Shown: positions 48,297-57,317 of the stretch, piece after piece
How positions within the stretch are numbered: the first letter of the stretch is position 1
Layout: each line of letters starts with the position of its first letter
Source: Corynebacterium suicordis DSM 45110
GTDB lineage: Bacteria > Actinomycetota > Actinomycetes > Mycobacteriales > Mycobacteriaceae
Assembly (NCBI RefSeq): GCF_015351405.1
Contig: NZ_JADKMY010000002.1
Coordinates: 1 to 64,000, forward strand
Length of the DNA stretch: 64,000 nucleotides
Direction: 5' to 3'
Made by a program: the position numbers and the translations under genes
Notes under the pieces: generated by a model
Databases searched by the model: none
Told to the model about the DNA's origin: nothing
The model's input: the letters and a program-made list of their open reading frames with translations, nothing else

Positions 48297-50906
48297 CTAG
48301 TGGGCGGCCAGATCCCAGTTTTCGCCGGCACCAGCAGAGACATCCAGTGGTACGCGCAGGGACACCGCCGAATCCATCTCGCGGATCAGCAGCTTCTCCA
48401 CGTCCTCGAGCTCGCCCTTGGCTACTTCCACCACGAGTTCATCGTGGACTTGCAGCAGCACGCGGGAAGAGTACTCTCCTGCTCGAAGCGCATCATCCAC
48501 GCGCAGCATCGCGATCTTGATGATGTCCGCAGCCGTGCCCTGGATAGGCGCGTTCAGCGCAGCGCGCTCGGCATTTTCCCTGGCCACCCGGTTAGACGAG
48601 CCGAGCTCTGGCAGGTAACGACGTCGCCCAAACAACGTCTGCGTGTACCCATCCTCCCGGGCCACCTCAACCACGTGATCCAGGTAGCGCTTCACTCCAC
48701 CGAAACGCTCGAAGTAGTTCTCCATGATTCCCTTGGCTTCACCAGCGCTGATCTTGAGTTGCTGGGAAAGGCCAAAAGCGGACAGCCCGTAGACCAAGCC
48801 GTAGGACAAAGCCTTCACCTTGCGGCGCAGTTCCGCGGAGACTTCATCAACCGGGACATCGAACACGCGCGAACCCACGTAATTGTGCAGGTCCTCCCCC
48901 GATTGATATGCCTCAATCAATCCGGCATCCTCCGAGAGGTGCGCCATCACGCGCATTTCAATCTGGGAGTAGTCAGCGGTCAAGAGGGTCTCATAACCTT
49001 CACCCACCAGGAACGCACTGCGGATGCGCCGCCCTGCCTCGGTGCGCACGGGGATGTTCTGCAGGTTGGGATCCGAAGAGCTCAGGCGACCAGTGGCCGA
49101 ACCCTTCTGGTTGAAGGTGGTGTGAATGCGCCCATCGTCCTTGATGGCCTCCACCAGCCCATCGATGGTGGACTTCATCTTCTGGTATTCCCGGTGCGCC
49201 ATCAAGTGCGCGAGAAATGGGTGATTGGACTGGGCAGCCAGCTTTTCCAGCTCGCCCGCAGCGGTGGAATAACCGGTCTTGGTCTTCTTGGTCTTGGGCA
49301 GATCAAAGTCCTCGAAAAGCACCTTCTGCAGCTGCTTCGGGCTGGAGAGGTTTAGCTTTGGATCCCCCGCGATCTCCCGCGCTGCGGCAATCTCTTCCTC
49401 CAGCTTGGATCCATAATCCTGGCTGAGATCCTCGAGCAATTCCCGATCCGCCGTGATTCCCACATGTTCCATGCGCGCCAAGATCAGGCTCAGCGGCACT
49501 TCCAGATCGAAGTACAATGCGGATTGACCAGCAGCATCCAACTCTGGATTCAATGTGCGCACCAGCTCAATCACTGCTTGCGCACGTTCCACAGGCGCAG
49601 CGGATTCCGCCAGTTCCCGCCCGGCATGACGCTGCAATACATCGCTCAGCTCACCCGTGCGTACATCTGGACGCAGCAGGTAGGCAGCCAGCGACGTATC
49701 GTGCTCCACGCCATCCAACTCCATACCGAACACCTGGAGTTGGTGATAGGTCCGCTTGGCATCATGCAACCACTTACGCTTTTCGGGATCAGCGAGCCAG
49801 GAGGTGAGCGCGGCGTCGTCCTTAGGATCTAAGCCAGCCAGATCCAGCACCACACCTACGTTGTCCTTGTCCAAGATAGCGATCTGCTCGTCCACCACCT
49901 CGACAGCTACCGCGTCCCGCTTTTTGAGCCAGGCGGCCAGCTTGCCGGGTTTGATGTCCTCCAGGCTGATCGGGACTTGCGCGGTGTCTTCAAACTCCAC
50001 GCCCAAGGTGCGGAACGCACGATTACGCAGGGTGGCGCCGAACTGCAGCTCCTCGAACACCTGCAGGGCCTCGTTCGCATCCACGTGTGCCGGGCGCAGC
50101 TGATCCATGGTTTCCACCACGTCCAGATCCCGCACCATCTCGGTGATCTCTCGCGCGAGTTTGACGTTGTCGATGTTCTCGCGCAGAGATTCGCCAACCT
50201 TGCCCTTGATGTCATCCATCGCATCAATGACACCGTCCAGGCTGCCGTACTGCGTGATCCACTTTTGCGCGGTCTTGGGGCCCACACCGGGAACGCCCGG
50301 CATGTTGTCCGAGGTATCTCCGCGCAGCGCTGCCAGATCCGGGTATTGGGTGGGCGTGACGCCGTACTTTTCCTCCACCGCATCCGGGGTAAACCTGTGC
50401 AGCTCAGAGACTCCCTTGAGGGTGTAGAGCACCGTGACATCCTCGTTAACCAGCTGCAACGCATCGCGGTCGCCCGTGCAAATCAACACCCGCATGCCCG
50501 CTTCCTGGCCCTTGGTGGCCAGGGTGGCGATGATGTCATCGGCCTCAAAGGACTCTTTGTCCAATGTTTCGACGCCAAGCGCTTCCATCGCGCGGCGGAT
50601 CAGCCCGATCTGGCCTTTGAACTCATCCGGGGTGGACGGACGCTGTGCCTTGTACGCAGGGAAAGACTCTTCGCGGAACGTAGGGCCGGAGAGGTCAAAA
50701 GCCGCACCAACATGCGTGGGCTTCTCATTTTCCATCAGCCCCAGGAACATTCCGAGGAACCCGTACACAGCATTGGTGTGCTGGCCACCCGTGGTGGAGA
50801 AGTTCTGCGCGGGCAGCGCATAGAACGCGCGGAACGCGAGAGAGTGCCCGTCCAGCAATAGCAGGGTGGGGCGGTCTTCTGTGGTGGATTTTCCAGCGGA
50901 GCTCAT
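48297..50906 (-). CDS. polA: DNA polymerase I
   Basis: An 869-residue polymerase with a 5'-3' nuclease domain (about 1-290, starting LLLLDGHSLAFRAFYALP), a middle 3'-5' exonuclease-like domain whose catalytic acidic residues are not evident, and a polymerase domain. The polymerase domain contains DYSQIEMRVMAHLSEDAGL, the finger helix RRKVKALSYGLVYGLSAFGL and LLQVHDELVVEV. It fills gaps in repair and Okazaki processing. Loss of proofreading residues is common in actinobacteria. ATG 50906 starts the conserved N-terminus; longer frames to 51104 run into non-conserved sequence. Confidence 0.96.
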   Translation of the reverse strand: MSSAGKSTTEDRPTLLLLDGHSLAFRAFYALPAQNFSTTGGQHTNAVYGFLGMFLGLMENEKPTHVGAAFDLSGPTFREESFPAYKAQRPSTPDEFKGQIGLIRRAMEALGVETLDKESFEADDIIATLATKGQEAGMRVLICTGDRDALQLVNEDVTVLYTLKGVSELHRFTPDAVEEKYGVTPTQYPDLAALRGDTSDNMPGVPGVGPKTAQKWITQYGSLDGVIDAMDDIKGKVGESLRENIDNVKLAREITEMVRDLDVVETMDQLRPAHVDANEALQVFEELQFGATLRNRAFRTLGVEFEDTAQVPISLEDIKPGKLAAWLKKRDAVAVEVVDEQIAILDKDNVGVVLDLAGLDPKDDAALTSWLADPEKRKWLHDAKRTYHQLQVFGMELDGVEHDTSLAAYLLRPDVRTGELSDVLQRHAGRELAESAAPVERAQAVIELVRTLNPELDAAGQSALYFDLEVPLSLILARMEHVGITADRELLEDLSQDYGSKLEEEIAAAREIAGDPKLNLSSPKQLQKVLFEDFDLPKTKKTKTGYSTAAGELEKLAAQSNHPFLAHLMAHREYQKMKSTIDGLVEAIKDDGRIHTTFNQKGSATGRLSSSDPNLQNIPVRTEAGRRIRSAFLVGEGYETLLTADYSQIEMRVMAHLSEDAGLIEAYQSGEDLHNYVGSRVFDVPVDEVSAELRRKVKALSYGLVYGLSAFGLSQQLKISAGEAKGIMENYFERFGGVKRYLDHVVEVAREDGYTQTLFGRRRYLPELGSSNRVARENAERAALNAPIQGTAADIIKIAMLRVDDALRAGEYSSRVLLQVHDELVVEVAKGELEDVEKLLIREMDSAVSLRVPLDVSAGAGENWDLAAH

Positions 50907-50971
50907 GTGTGCCGAGTCTAGTAGAAGCCCAAGACAAAGCTCCCGAGAAGGCGAGAGATTCCAGGTGGGAT

Positions 50972-51895
50972 TTAGAAGTCTGCGATGACCAGTTTCTTCA
51001 TCTGCATCATGTGCTGGAAAGCATCGGGGCGTTCCATCAGCTCTTCCAGATTGGCGGGGACCACCTGCCACGCCATGCCGAACTTGTCCTTGAGCCAGCC
51101 ACACTGCTCAGCTTCGGGAACCGCACTCATTGCATCCCACAGGCGATCAATCTCGGCTTGATCCTCGCACTGGATCAGCAGGGAGATCCCGCCGAAGCCA
51201 TGGTCCTGGCCGGAGCCGTTGTCCATGATGGAAAACCACTGGTCGCCAATGCGGAAATCTCCGTAGGCCAGCGCACCCGCTGCTGCCTTCCCCGTGTCCT
51301 CGGAGTAAGGGAACGTGGTGCCCACCGCGGCACCTTCACCGTACTCAGCAAACAGGGAAACGTAGAATTCCGCAGCTTCCTGGGCACGATCCTGCGCCGG
51401 GCCATCAAACATCATCGAAGGCATGATGAACGGGCGAGGATCGCTCTCGGGATCCTTGAAGAACAGCTGCCAGTTCACACCGAACTTATCTTCCACCCAG
51501 CCATACAGTGGGCAGAATGGGTATTCGCCCAGCGGCATGAGCTCTTTGCCCTCTTCGCTGAACATTTCCCAGACCTTTTTCAGAGCGGATTTCGCCTTAT
51601 CGGCGTCGCCATCAAAGAAACGGGGATCGAAGTTGAGCATGAAGGAAACGCCGGGGCTGGGGCGGAACTCATCGCCCGCGTTGATCAGGGTGATGAGGTA
51701 ACCGGCGATCTCCACGTTCACGGTGACGGGCTGACCTGCGAATTCCTTCTGGAAATCGGGGAGGTCGGTCTCCGGGTAGCGCGCTTCGATGACGGTGCTG
51801 ACCGGCAGGCCGGTGGTCTGGAAAACTTCCTCGTAGTACTGGGAAGCTGGCTCGGCGCTGCGATTGCACCAGACGTTGGGGATTAACTTTTGCAT
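50972..51895 (-). CDS. Two-domain VOC/PhnB-like protein
   Basis: A 307-residue protein made of two similar VOC (glyoxalase/bleomycin-resistance) halves, about 1-150 and 155-300. Each has a start like PNVWCNRSAEPASQYYEEVF or AEFYVSLFAEY, a NAGDEFRPSPGVSFMLNF or IMDNGSGQDHGFGGISLLI strand and a GW-x-DKFG-x-x-WQ turn. These belong to the PhnB/3-demethylubiquinone-methyltransferase-like group. Substrate is unknown. It lies downstream of the tRNA-Leu terminator and ends 65 bases before polA. Confidence 0.88.
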   Translation of the reverse strand: MQKLIPNVWCNRSAEPASQYYEEVFQTTGLPVSTVIEARYPETDLPDFQKEFAGQPVTVNVEIAGYLITLINAGDEFRPSPGVSFMLNFDPRFFDGDADKAKSALKKVWEMFSEEGKELMPLGEYPFCPLYGWVEDKFGVNWQLFFKDPESDPRPFIMPSMMFDGPAQDRAQEAAEFYVSLFAEYGEGAAVGTTFPYSEDTGKAAAGALAYGDFRIGDQWFSIMDNGSGQDHGFGGISLLIQCEDQAEIDRLWDAMSAVPEAEQCGWLKDKFGMAWQVVPANLEELMERPDAFQHMMQMKKLVIADF

Positions 51896-52044
51896 GATGG
51901 GGGCGCTTCCTTGTCTGGGGGGAGTGAATTGAGTGGAGTGCGTTGAGTGTGCGCGGCGCGCGGCTCATTTCCCCCGAGCATAGGCTCGCGCTGGTTGGGG
52001 GCGCTACATTTTCCTGCGCTGATACTCAGCGTGAAAGGCACGCG

Positions 52045-52074
52045 AAAAACGGGACAGAAATCACCTCTGCCCCG
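52045..52074 (-). terminator. Intrinsic terminator after tRNA-Leu
   Basis: On the minus strand CGGGGCAGA (52074-52066) pairs with TCTGTCCCG (52058-52050), one wobble, with a 7-base loop and then TTTTT. It lies 24 bases past the tRNA. Confidence 0.85.
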
Positions 52075-52097
52075 CTATATCCCCGAAGTACTACCTG

Positions 52098-52174
52098 TGG
52101 TGCCCCAGGTGAGACTCGAACTCACACTGGACGGGTTTTGAATCCGTTGCCTCTGCCAATTGGGCTACTGGGGC
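52098..52174 (-). tRNA. tRNA-Leu (CAA anticodon), CCA encoded
   Basis: On the minus strand the acceptor GCCCCAG (52174-52168) pairs with CTGGGGC (52108-52102), followed by A73 and an encoded CCA. The D arm contains AATTGG. The anticodon arm is ACGGA-TTCAAAA-CCCGT with anticodon CAA, and the T arm is GTGAG-TTCGAGT-CTCAC. Two oddities: the variable loop is 5 bases (CCAGT), not the long arm of normal tRNA-Leu, and the last pair of the anticodon stem is A31-C39. It would read UUG codons if charged with leucine. Confidence 0.9.
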
Positions 52175-52251
52175 GTTAATGCTTGTAACAGACTATTCCA
52201 CTAGGTAAGAAAGTTACAAAACCCCAGCATGAGCGCTCCAACCTCCTCGAA

Positions 52252-53493
52252 CTACTGCGCCAGCACCCCGTCAGAGTCCACCACGGTGAGATCCATCCCG
52301 GCGGCGATCATCCGGTCCCTGAACTCGCGGATCATGCGGCCACCCACGGAGTTGATCTCATCCACCTTGTCCAGATCCAAGATCACGGAATTGGATTCAA
52401 ATTCGTGCTCGCGAATGGCGCGCCAGATCTTTTCCGCTGCATTGAAATCGATATCACCCTGCAGACGAATAACGGTGGTTATGCCCTTGTCCGCCTTTTC
52501 GTCCTCCACCGTGGTGATACTGCGCACGGCCACTCGACCACGTTTTTCCGTAGCCATCAGGTGCAGGCCCATGTGCTTATTCAAGCGCTGGAATACCTTC
52601 TTGGCGCGCACGCTATTGCCGTTCTCATTGAGCTTCGGAGAAAACGCGGCAATTCCCAATCGCCCCGGCAAGGTGCCGATAATGCCGCCCGAAACTCCGG
52701 ACTTCGCAGGCAAACCAACCGAAGCCATCCACCGACCCGCACCGTTGTACATGCCAGCGCTGGCCATCACCGATTGCACCTGCAGCGCCACCTCGTTTGA
52801 GCACACGCGCTTGCCCGTCACCGGGTGTGTACCACCATTGGCCAAGGTCGCGGCCATCTTCGAGAGATCACTCACGGTCACCATGATCGAGCACTGCTGC
52901 ACGTAACTATCCACCGCGTCATGCGCGGTGTCCTGGATCATGCCGTAACTGCGCAACATGTGAGCCAGCGACAAATTGCGGTCTGATGTTTGAAGCTCTG
53001 AATCGCACGTCGGTTGATCGATATGCAATTCCCTACCCGCCAATTCAGAGAAAAAACTCAAGATCTTCTCCACGCGGTCCTCCACCGAGGATTCCTCGCC
53101 ATTAATCAGCTGATTAACCGTGATGGCTCCCGCATTAATCATCGGGTTCATCGGCCGCTTAGTTTCCCCATCCAAGCTCAGCTCGTTAAATGCCTCACCC
53201 GAGGGCTCCATGCCCACAAACTGCGCCACATGATCCAGCGTGTGCTCCTCCAAAGCCAACGCATAAGCAAAAGGCTTGGACATGGACTGAATGGAGAATT
53301 CCAGATCCACATCGCCCTCGCGAAGCCCCTGGGCATAAACCTGTCCATCGACCGTGCAAAACGCTACCGAAAGTGGCTCCGGATCAGCGTGCGCGAGCTC
53401 CGGAATATAATCCGCCACCGCGCCCTCGCTATTGTCTTTCAGCTGCTCCAGCTGCTCTTTGAGGTACTCGGAGACAATATCGTCCTTCATCAT
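52252..53493 (-). CDS. glsA: Glutaminase with C-terminal STAS domain
   Basis: A 413-residue protein. The glutaminase domain (about 1-310) is a serine-dependent beta-lactamase-like fold with SIQSMSKPFAYAL (Ser-x-x-Lys), NPMINAGAI, the SYVQQCSIMVTVSDL tyrosine region and SGVSGGIIGTLPGRLGIAAFSP. It hydrolyses glutamine to glutamate and ammonia. A STAS domain (about 320-413, RLQGDIDFNAAEKIW to ILDLDKVDEINSVGGRMI) is fused at the C-terminus, suggesting regulation by nucleotide or partner binding. GGAGGG lies 6 bases before the ATG. The start overlaps the ogt stop by 4 bases (ATGA). Confidence 0.92.
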   Translation of the reverse strand: MMKDDIVSEYLKEQLEQLKDNSEGAVADYIPELAHADPEPLSVAFCTVDGQVYAQGLREGDVDLEFSIQSMSKPFAYALALEEHTLDHVAQFVGMEPSGEAFNELSLDGETKRPMNPMINAGAITVNQLINGEESSVEDRVEKILSFFSELAGRELHIDQPTCDSELQTSDRNLSLAHMLRSYGMIQDTAHDAVDSYVQQCSIMVTVSDLSKMAATLANGGTHPVTGKRVCSNEVALQVQSVMASAGMYNGAGRWMASVGLPAKSGVSGGIIGTLPGRLGIAAFSPKLNENGNSVRAKKVFQRLNKHMGLHLMATEKRGRVAVRSITTVEDEKADKGITTVIRLQGDIDFNAAEKIWRAIREHEFESNSVILDLDKVDEINSVGGRMIREFRDRMIAAGMDLTVVDSDGVLAQ

Positions 53494-53978
53494 TTGATGC
53501 CCTCCACTTTCAGTAGTGCTTTTTTATTTTCGACGCCACCGTTGTAGCCACCCAGCCCTCCACCGGCAGGCAACACGCGATGGCACGGAACCACGATGCA
53601 CACGGGATTCTTCCCTACTGCGTTCCCCACCGCTCGGGCAGCCCCCTTGCGGCCAAGTTCCTGCGCAATTTCCCCATAGGATTTGGACTCCCCAAAGCCA
53701 ATCTTCTCTAATTCCGCCCAGACAGATTTTTGCCATTGTGTGCCCCGCAATTCATAGCGGAGATTGAATTCTTGGCGCTTGCCCGCAAAGTATTCATTCA
53801 GTTGCGATTGGGTTTCTCGGAAAATGGGCGTGCTGTTTGCGTCGTCCAACAAAGAAGAATCATAAGAAGGCGCCGCAGGCTGGCTCGCAAACCATAACCC
53901 CACCAGCGCATCCCCCTCGCGAGCCGCCAACATCTGCCCGCGGGGCGATTCGAGCAGGGCGAAGTGAGTATTATTCAT
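53490..53978 (-). CDS. ogt: Methylated-DNA-protein-cysteine methyltransferase
   Basis: A 162-residue DNA repair protein that removes alkyl groups from O6-alkylguanine by transfer to its own cysteine. The active site is VVPCHRVLPAGGGLGGYNGG, preceded by SYGEIAQELGRKGAARAVG (helix-turn-helix with arginine finger). The N-terminal half is a ribonuclease-like domain. It is translationally coupled to glsA, an unusual pairing. The 3' end contains one GGCGTCGAAAA copy (53537-53527). Confidence 0.94.
   Translation of the reverse strand: MNNTHFALLESPRGQMLAAREGDALVGLWFASQPAAPSYDSSLLDDANSTPIFRETQSQLNEYFAGKRQEFNLRYELRGTQWQKSVWAELEKIGFGESKSYGEIAQELGRKGAARAVGNAVGKNPVCIVVPCHRVLPAGGGLGGYNGGVENKKALLKVEGIK
53527..53537 (-). 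repeat. GGCGTCGAAAA motif copy (3' end of ogt)
   Basis: Exact 11-mer copy encoding part of the last Ogt residues, about 34 bases upstream of the glsA start, with an A-rich continuation like the intergenic copies. Confidence 0.5.
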
Positions 53979-53999
53979 GAGTTCCGATATGCTTTCCCA

Positions 54000-54989
54000 A
54001 TGATAAATAGGTTTCCGCGCCGAGCTTTGCGGGCGGCTATCGCCTTGAGCCTAACGATGGTGCTGACCGCGTGCGTAACGAACGAAGAATTGGGGCATCC
54101 CGAGGGCTGGGAAAAAGTCCAGCCAGCGGAAGTTCCCGAGTTGGCCAAGATGCTTCCTGATTCGATTGCGCAGAAGGGCACCCTCTCCGCCGCAGCGAAC
54201 ACCCCGTACGCTCCCGCGCAGTTCAAGGACTCGCAGGGCGAGATCATCGGTTATGAAATGGACCTGATCCAGGCCGCTGGCTCCGTGCTGGGCCTGGACG
54301 TGCAACTGCGACAGATGGATTTCAATCTCATCCTGCCCGCCATTGGTGCCGGCACGGTGGACGTGGGTGCCTCCTCGTTCACTGACACCGAAGAGCGCCA
54401 GCTCAACTACGATTTCGTGGACTTCTACAACGCGGGCGTGGCCTGGGCTACCCAACCGGGCAACGAGGGCAACGTGGATCCGGACAACGCCTGTGGCTTG
54501 ACCGTCTCCGTGCAAAAGGGAACATATTCCGAGACCGACGAGATAGTAGGAAAATCCGCTCAGTGTGAGGCCGAGGGCAAACCTCCCATCACCAAGTTGG
54601 TCTACGCCAGCGCCGATGCTGCAGCCACCGCGGCCATTTTGAAGAAGGCCGACGCCTACAGTTCTGATTCCACGGTGATCTCTTATGCCGTGGAGCGTTC
54701 CGATGACAAGCTGGTCCAGATCGGTGAAGCCTTCGATACCGCTCCATTCGGCTGGGCAGTGAAGAAGGATTCTCCCCTGGGTCCCGCCCTGGCTGCGGCT
54801 CTGAAACACATGATGGAAACCGGCGACTACGAGCGCATCCTCAAGCCCTGGGGATTGGAAGAGGGAGCCGTGGATGAGGTGCTCTTCAACCTCGCCCCGC
54901 TACCGAATGCGCGCGGTAGTCAAAGCGCCCGAACCTCGCGCACTTCAAGTAACTCACGCACTGCCACGAAACGAAGGATCTCCGCATGA
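54000..54989 (+). CDS. Amino-acid ABC transporter substrate-binding lipoprotein
   Basis: A 329-residue family 3 extracellular solute-binding protein. The signal peptide ends in a lipobox (MVLTAC), anchoring it to the membrane. The binding domain contains GTLSAAANTPYAPAQF, IIGYEMDLIQAAGSVLGLDV and DVGASSFTDTEERQLNYDF, typical of polar amino acid receptors. The last about 25 residues are Ser/Arg/Thr-rich and look like a basic tail. ATG 54000 lacks a good ribosome-binding site; GTG 53964 upstream is the alternative. It overlaps the permease gene by 4 bases and divergent ogt lies 21 bases away. Confidence 0.9.
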   Translation: MINRFPRRALRAAIALSLTMVLTACVTNEELGHPEGWEKVQPAEVPELAKMLPDSIAQKGTLSAAANTPYAPAQFKDSQGEIIGYEMDLIQAAGSVLGLDVQLRQMDFNLILPAIGAGTVDVGASSFTDTEERQLNYDFVDFYNAGVAWATQPGNEGNVDPDNACGLTVSVQKGTYSETDEIVGKSAQCEAEGKPPITKLVYASADAAATAAILKKADAYSSDSTVISYAVERSDDKLVQIGEAFDTAPFGWAVKKDSPLGPALAAALKHMMETGDYERILKPWGLEEGAVDEVLFNLAPLPNARGSQSARTSRTSSNSRTATKRRISA

Positions 54990-55951
54990 GCACCACCTCT
55001 GTAGCCACCCCGAGCCGCCCCAAGGAAAACCAGGCCATCCCGCTCCGCCATCCTTGGCGCTGGGTTTTCGCTGCCGTGCTTCTGGTGCTGCTGGTGGTTT
55101 TCGTCATCGACGCGGCTGGGCGTGAGGCCTACCACTGGGACACGTATTTCCAATACATCCTGGACACGCGCATTGCTACCGCTGCGCTCTACACCCTGGC
55201 GCTGACCATCTTGGCGATGCTCCTCGGTGTGATTCTGGGTGCCATCGTGGCTGTGCTGCGCATGTCCCCCAACCCGGTCCTCCAAGGCGTGGCCTGGCTC
55301 TACCTATGGATCTTCCGTGGAACTCCCGTCTACGTGCAGCTGGTGTTCTGGGGGCTACTCAGCTCGATCTACCAGGTCATTAACGTAGGGTTCGCGGAGA
55401 TTGACCTCCAGCAACTGTTGATGAACGCCTTCCTGTTGGCCGTGCTGGGCCTGGGTCTGAACGAGGCTGCCTACATGGCGGAGATCGTGCGCGCCGGCAT
55501 CCAGGCAGTTCCGGAAGGACAGTCCGAAGCCTCCACCGCGCTAGGCATGACCTGGTGGCAGAACATGCGCCGCACCGTGCTTCCGCAGGCCATGCGCATC
55601 ATCATCCCGCCCACGGGAAACGAACTGATCTCCATGCTGAAGACCACCTCGCTGGTCATCGCCATCCCGTTCGCCGGTGAGCTGTATGGACGCAGCACGG
55701 ATATCTCCAACAGCATCTTCCAGCCAGTTCCACTGCTGATGGTCGCTGCCACCTGGTACCTGGTGATCACCAGTCTGCTGATGGTTGCGCAGTACTACCT
55801 GGAGCGTTACTACTCTCGCGGTTCTTCCCGCAAGCTCACCACTCGCCAACTTGCCGCTTTGTCTGATGCCGAAGGTGTTCCTCCTCGCAATGTCACCGTG
55901 GGAGACAACACGCGCGATGGTGGCCGTGGCAATCAGTCCCGCAAGTCCTAA
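54986..55951 (+). CDS. Amino-acid ABC transporter permease
   Basis: A 321-residue HisM/GlnP-type permease with membrane helices starting near residues 30, 70, 110, 145, 210 and 245. The cytosolic EAA loop is EIVRAGIQAVPEGQSEAST, which couples to the ATPase. The N-terminal 25 residues and the C-terminal 40 residues (Arg/Asn-rich) are hydrophilic extensions. One permease probably forms a homodimer. The start overlaps the substrate-binding protein stop (ATGA). Confidence 0.93.
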   Translation: MSTTSVATPSRPKENQAIPLRHPWRWVFAAVLLVLLVVFVIDAAGREAYHWDTYFQYILDTRIATAALYTLALTILAMLLGVILGAIVAVLRMSPNPVLQGVAWLYLWIFRGTPVYVQLVFWGLLSSIYQVINVGFAEIDLQQLLMNAFLLAVLGLGLNEAAYMAEIVRAGIQAVPEGQSEASTALGMTWWQNMRRTVLPQAMRIIIPPTGNELISMLKTTSLVIAIPFAGELYGRSTDISNSIFQPVPLLMVAATWYLVITSLLMVAQYYLERYYSRGSSRKLTTRQLAALSDAEGVPPRNVTVGDNTRDGGRGNQSRKS

Positions 55952-56012
55952 TTGAGTGCCAGAACGATCAGTGCCAGACAAATCAGTGTCAGAAGCGAAA
56001 GAAAGTAAGAAC

Positions 56013-56798
56013 ATGAACTCACCAGTTGCTTCCGCCGATGTACCGATGATTTCGGTGAAAGAGGTGTGGAAGAACTACGGACGCTTGGACGTGCTCAAGG
56101 GCATTGATCTCGACGTGCCACGCGGCTCTGTCACCTGTTTGATCGGGCCTTCTGGTTCCGGTAAATCCACGCTACTGCGCTGCGTGAATCACCTGGAAAA
56201 GGTGAACTCGGGACGCATCGAGGTGGATGGCGAGCTCATCGGCTACCAAGAAAAAGATGGCAAGCTCTACGAGATCTCCGAAAAATCCGCTGCCAAGCAG
56301 CGCCTGCACATCGGCATGGTGTTTCAGCACTTCAATTTGTTCCAGCACCGCACGGTCCTGGAAAACATCATCGAGGCGCCCATCCAGGTGAAGGGCGAAT
56401 CCAAGGCTGAAGCCACGGAATACGCACGCGAACTGCTGGCTCAGGTGGGATTGGCAGACAAGGAAGACGTCTACCCCATTCAGCTCTCCGGCGGCCAGCA
56501 GCAGCGCGTGGCTATCGCCCGAGCACTCGCCATGCGCCCCAAGCTGATGCTCTTCGATGAGCCCACCTCCGCTCTGGACCCAGAGTTGGTGGGTGAAGTG
56601 CTCAATGTGATGCGCCGGCTGGCCGAAGATGGAATGACCATGTTGGTGGTCACCCATGAAATGGGCTTTGCCCGGGAGGTCGCGGATTCCGTGGCGTTCA
56701 TGGACGGCGGCGTGATCGTGGAGCACGACAACGCGCGCGATGTCATCACCAACCCGCAGCACCCGCGGACACAGGAATTCCTGTCTAACCTGCTCTAA
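56013..56798 (+). CDS. Amino-acid ABC transporter ATP-binding protein
   Basis: A 261-residue ATPase of the polar amino acid uptake (GlnQ/HisP) class. Walker [15 protein letters not shown]-loop [17 protein letters not shown], signature [16 protein letters not shown], Walker [13 protein letters not shown] and switch VVTHEMGF are all present. Together with the two upstream genes it completes an importer for glutamine, glutamate, cystine or a similar amino acid. ATG 56013 is chosen at the family start; GTG 55956 upstream would add 19 hydrophilic residues. Confidence 0.95.
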   Translation: MNSPVASADVPMISVKEVWKNYGRLDVLKGIDLDVPRGSVTCLIGPSGSGKSTLLRCVNHLEKVNSGRIEVDGELIGYQEKDGKLYEISEKSAAKQRLHIGMVFQHFNLFQHRTVLENIIEAPIQVKGESKAEATEYARELLAQVGLADKEDVYPIQLSGGQQQRVAIARALAMRPKLMLFDEPTSALDPELVGEVLNVMRRLAEDGMTMLVVTHEMGFAREVADSVAFMDGGVIVEHDNARDVITNPQHPRTQEFLSNLL

Positions 56799-56846
56799 CC
56801 AGCATTTGTGCAGGCATCTAGCTCAAGTGCAGGCGCTCACGAGCTT

Positions 56847-56857
56847 GGCGTCGAAAA
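56847..56857 (+). repeat. GGCGTCGAAAA motif copy (after the ABC operon)
   Basis: Exact 11-mer copy in the 91-base gap between the ABC ATPase gene and the convergent small gene, followed by GCAAAGAAT. Confidence 0.6.
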
Positions 56858-56889
56858 GCAAAGAATCCCGGGAGATTAGAGCGGAAATT

Positions 56890-57285
56890 CTACGGCTGCA
56901 CCTGGACGTGCCATGGCACGCGGGGTGCTCCGCTATCGTCCTTGACCTGACGCAACAGCGGCTCAGCAGGATCCTTTTCGCGGATGGTCAACAACTCCGC
57001 GAAATGCATGGTTAGCCCGGAAATGGATCCCATTCCGTAGTGGCGGACGTCGATCTTGAGCTCCACGCCCTCTGGCGCGTCCTCTTTGTCATCTTGCTCT
57101 GGATCGTCCTCGCCGTACTCCTCCACCCACGTGGTGACGAGTTCTGGATCGGGGGTCAATCCCGTTTCCACCTGGAGATCGGCATCCAGATCATCCCCCA
57201 AAGCGGCGATGAGTCCGCGGAAATCTTCCTCGATGAATTCCATCTGGCTGGGCTTGGCAAGAAGGCGAAACATAATGCTTGGCAT
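56890..57285 (-). CDS. Hypothetical acidic protein
   Basis: A 131-residue cytosolic protein without signal or membrane segments. It begins MPSIMFRLLAKPSQMEFIEED and has an acidic linker in the middle (EEYGEDDPEQDDKEDAPEG), then two beta-rich segments (VELKIDVRHYGMGSISGLT and FAELLTIREKDPAEP). I do not recognise a family. It is divergent from the DUF4921 gene, 32 bases away. The alternative start at 57273 is also possible. Confidence 0.6.
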   Translation of the reverse strand: MPSIMFRLLAKPSQMEFIEEDFRGLIAALGDDLDADLQVETGLTPDPELVTTWVEEYGEDDPEQDDKEDAPEGVELKIDVRHYGMGSISGLTMHFAELLTIREKDPAEPLLRQVKDDSGAPRVPWHVQVQP

Positions 57286-57317
57286 GCTTTCATTATTACA
57301 CCAGCTATATTTGATGT

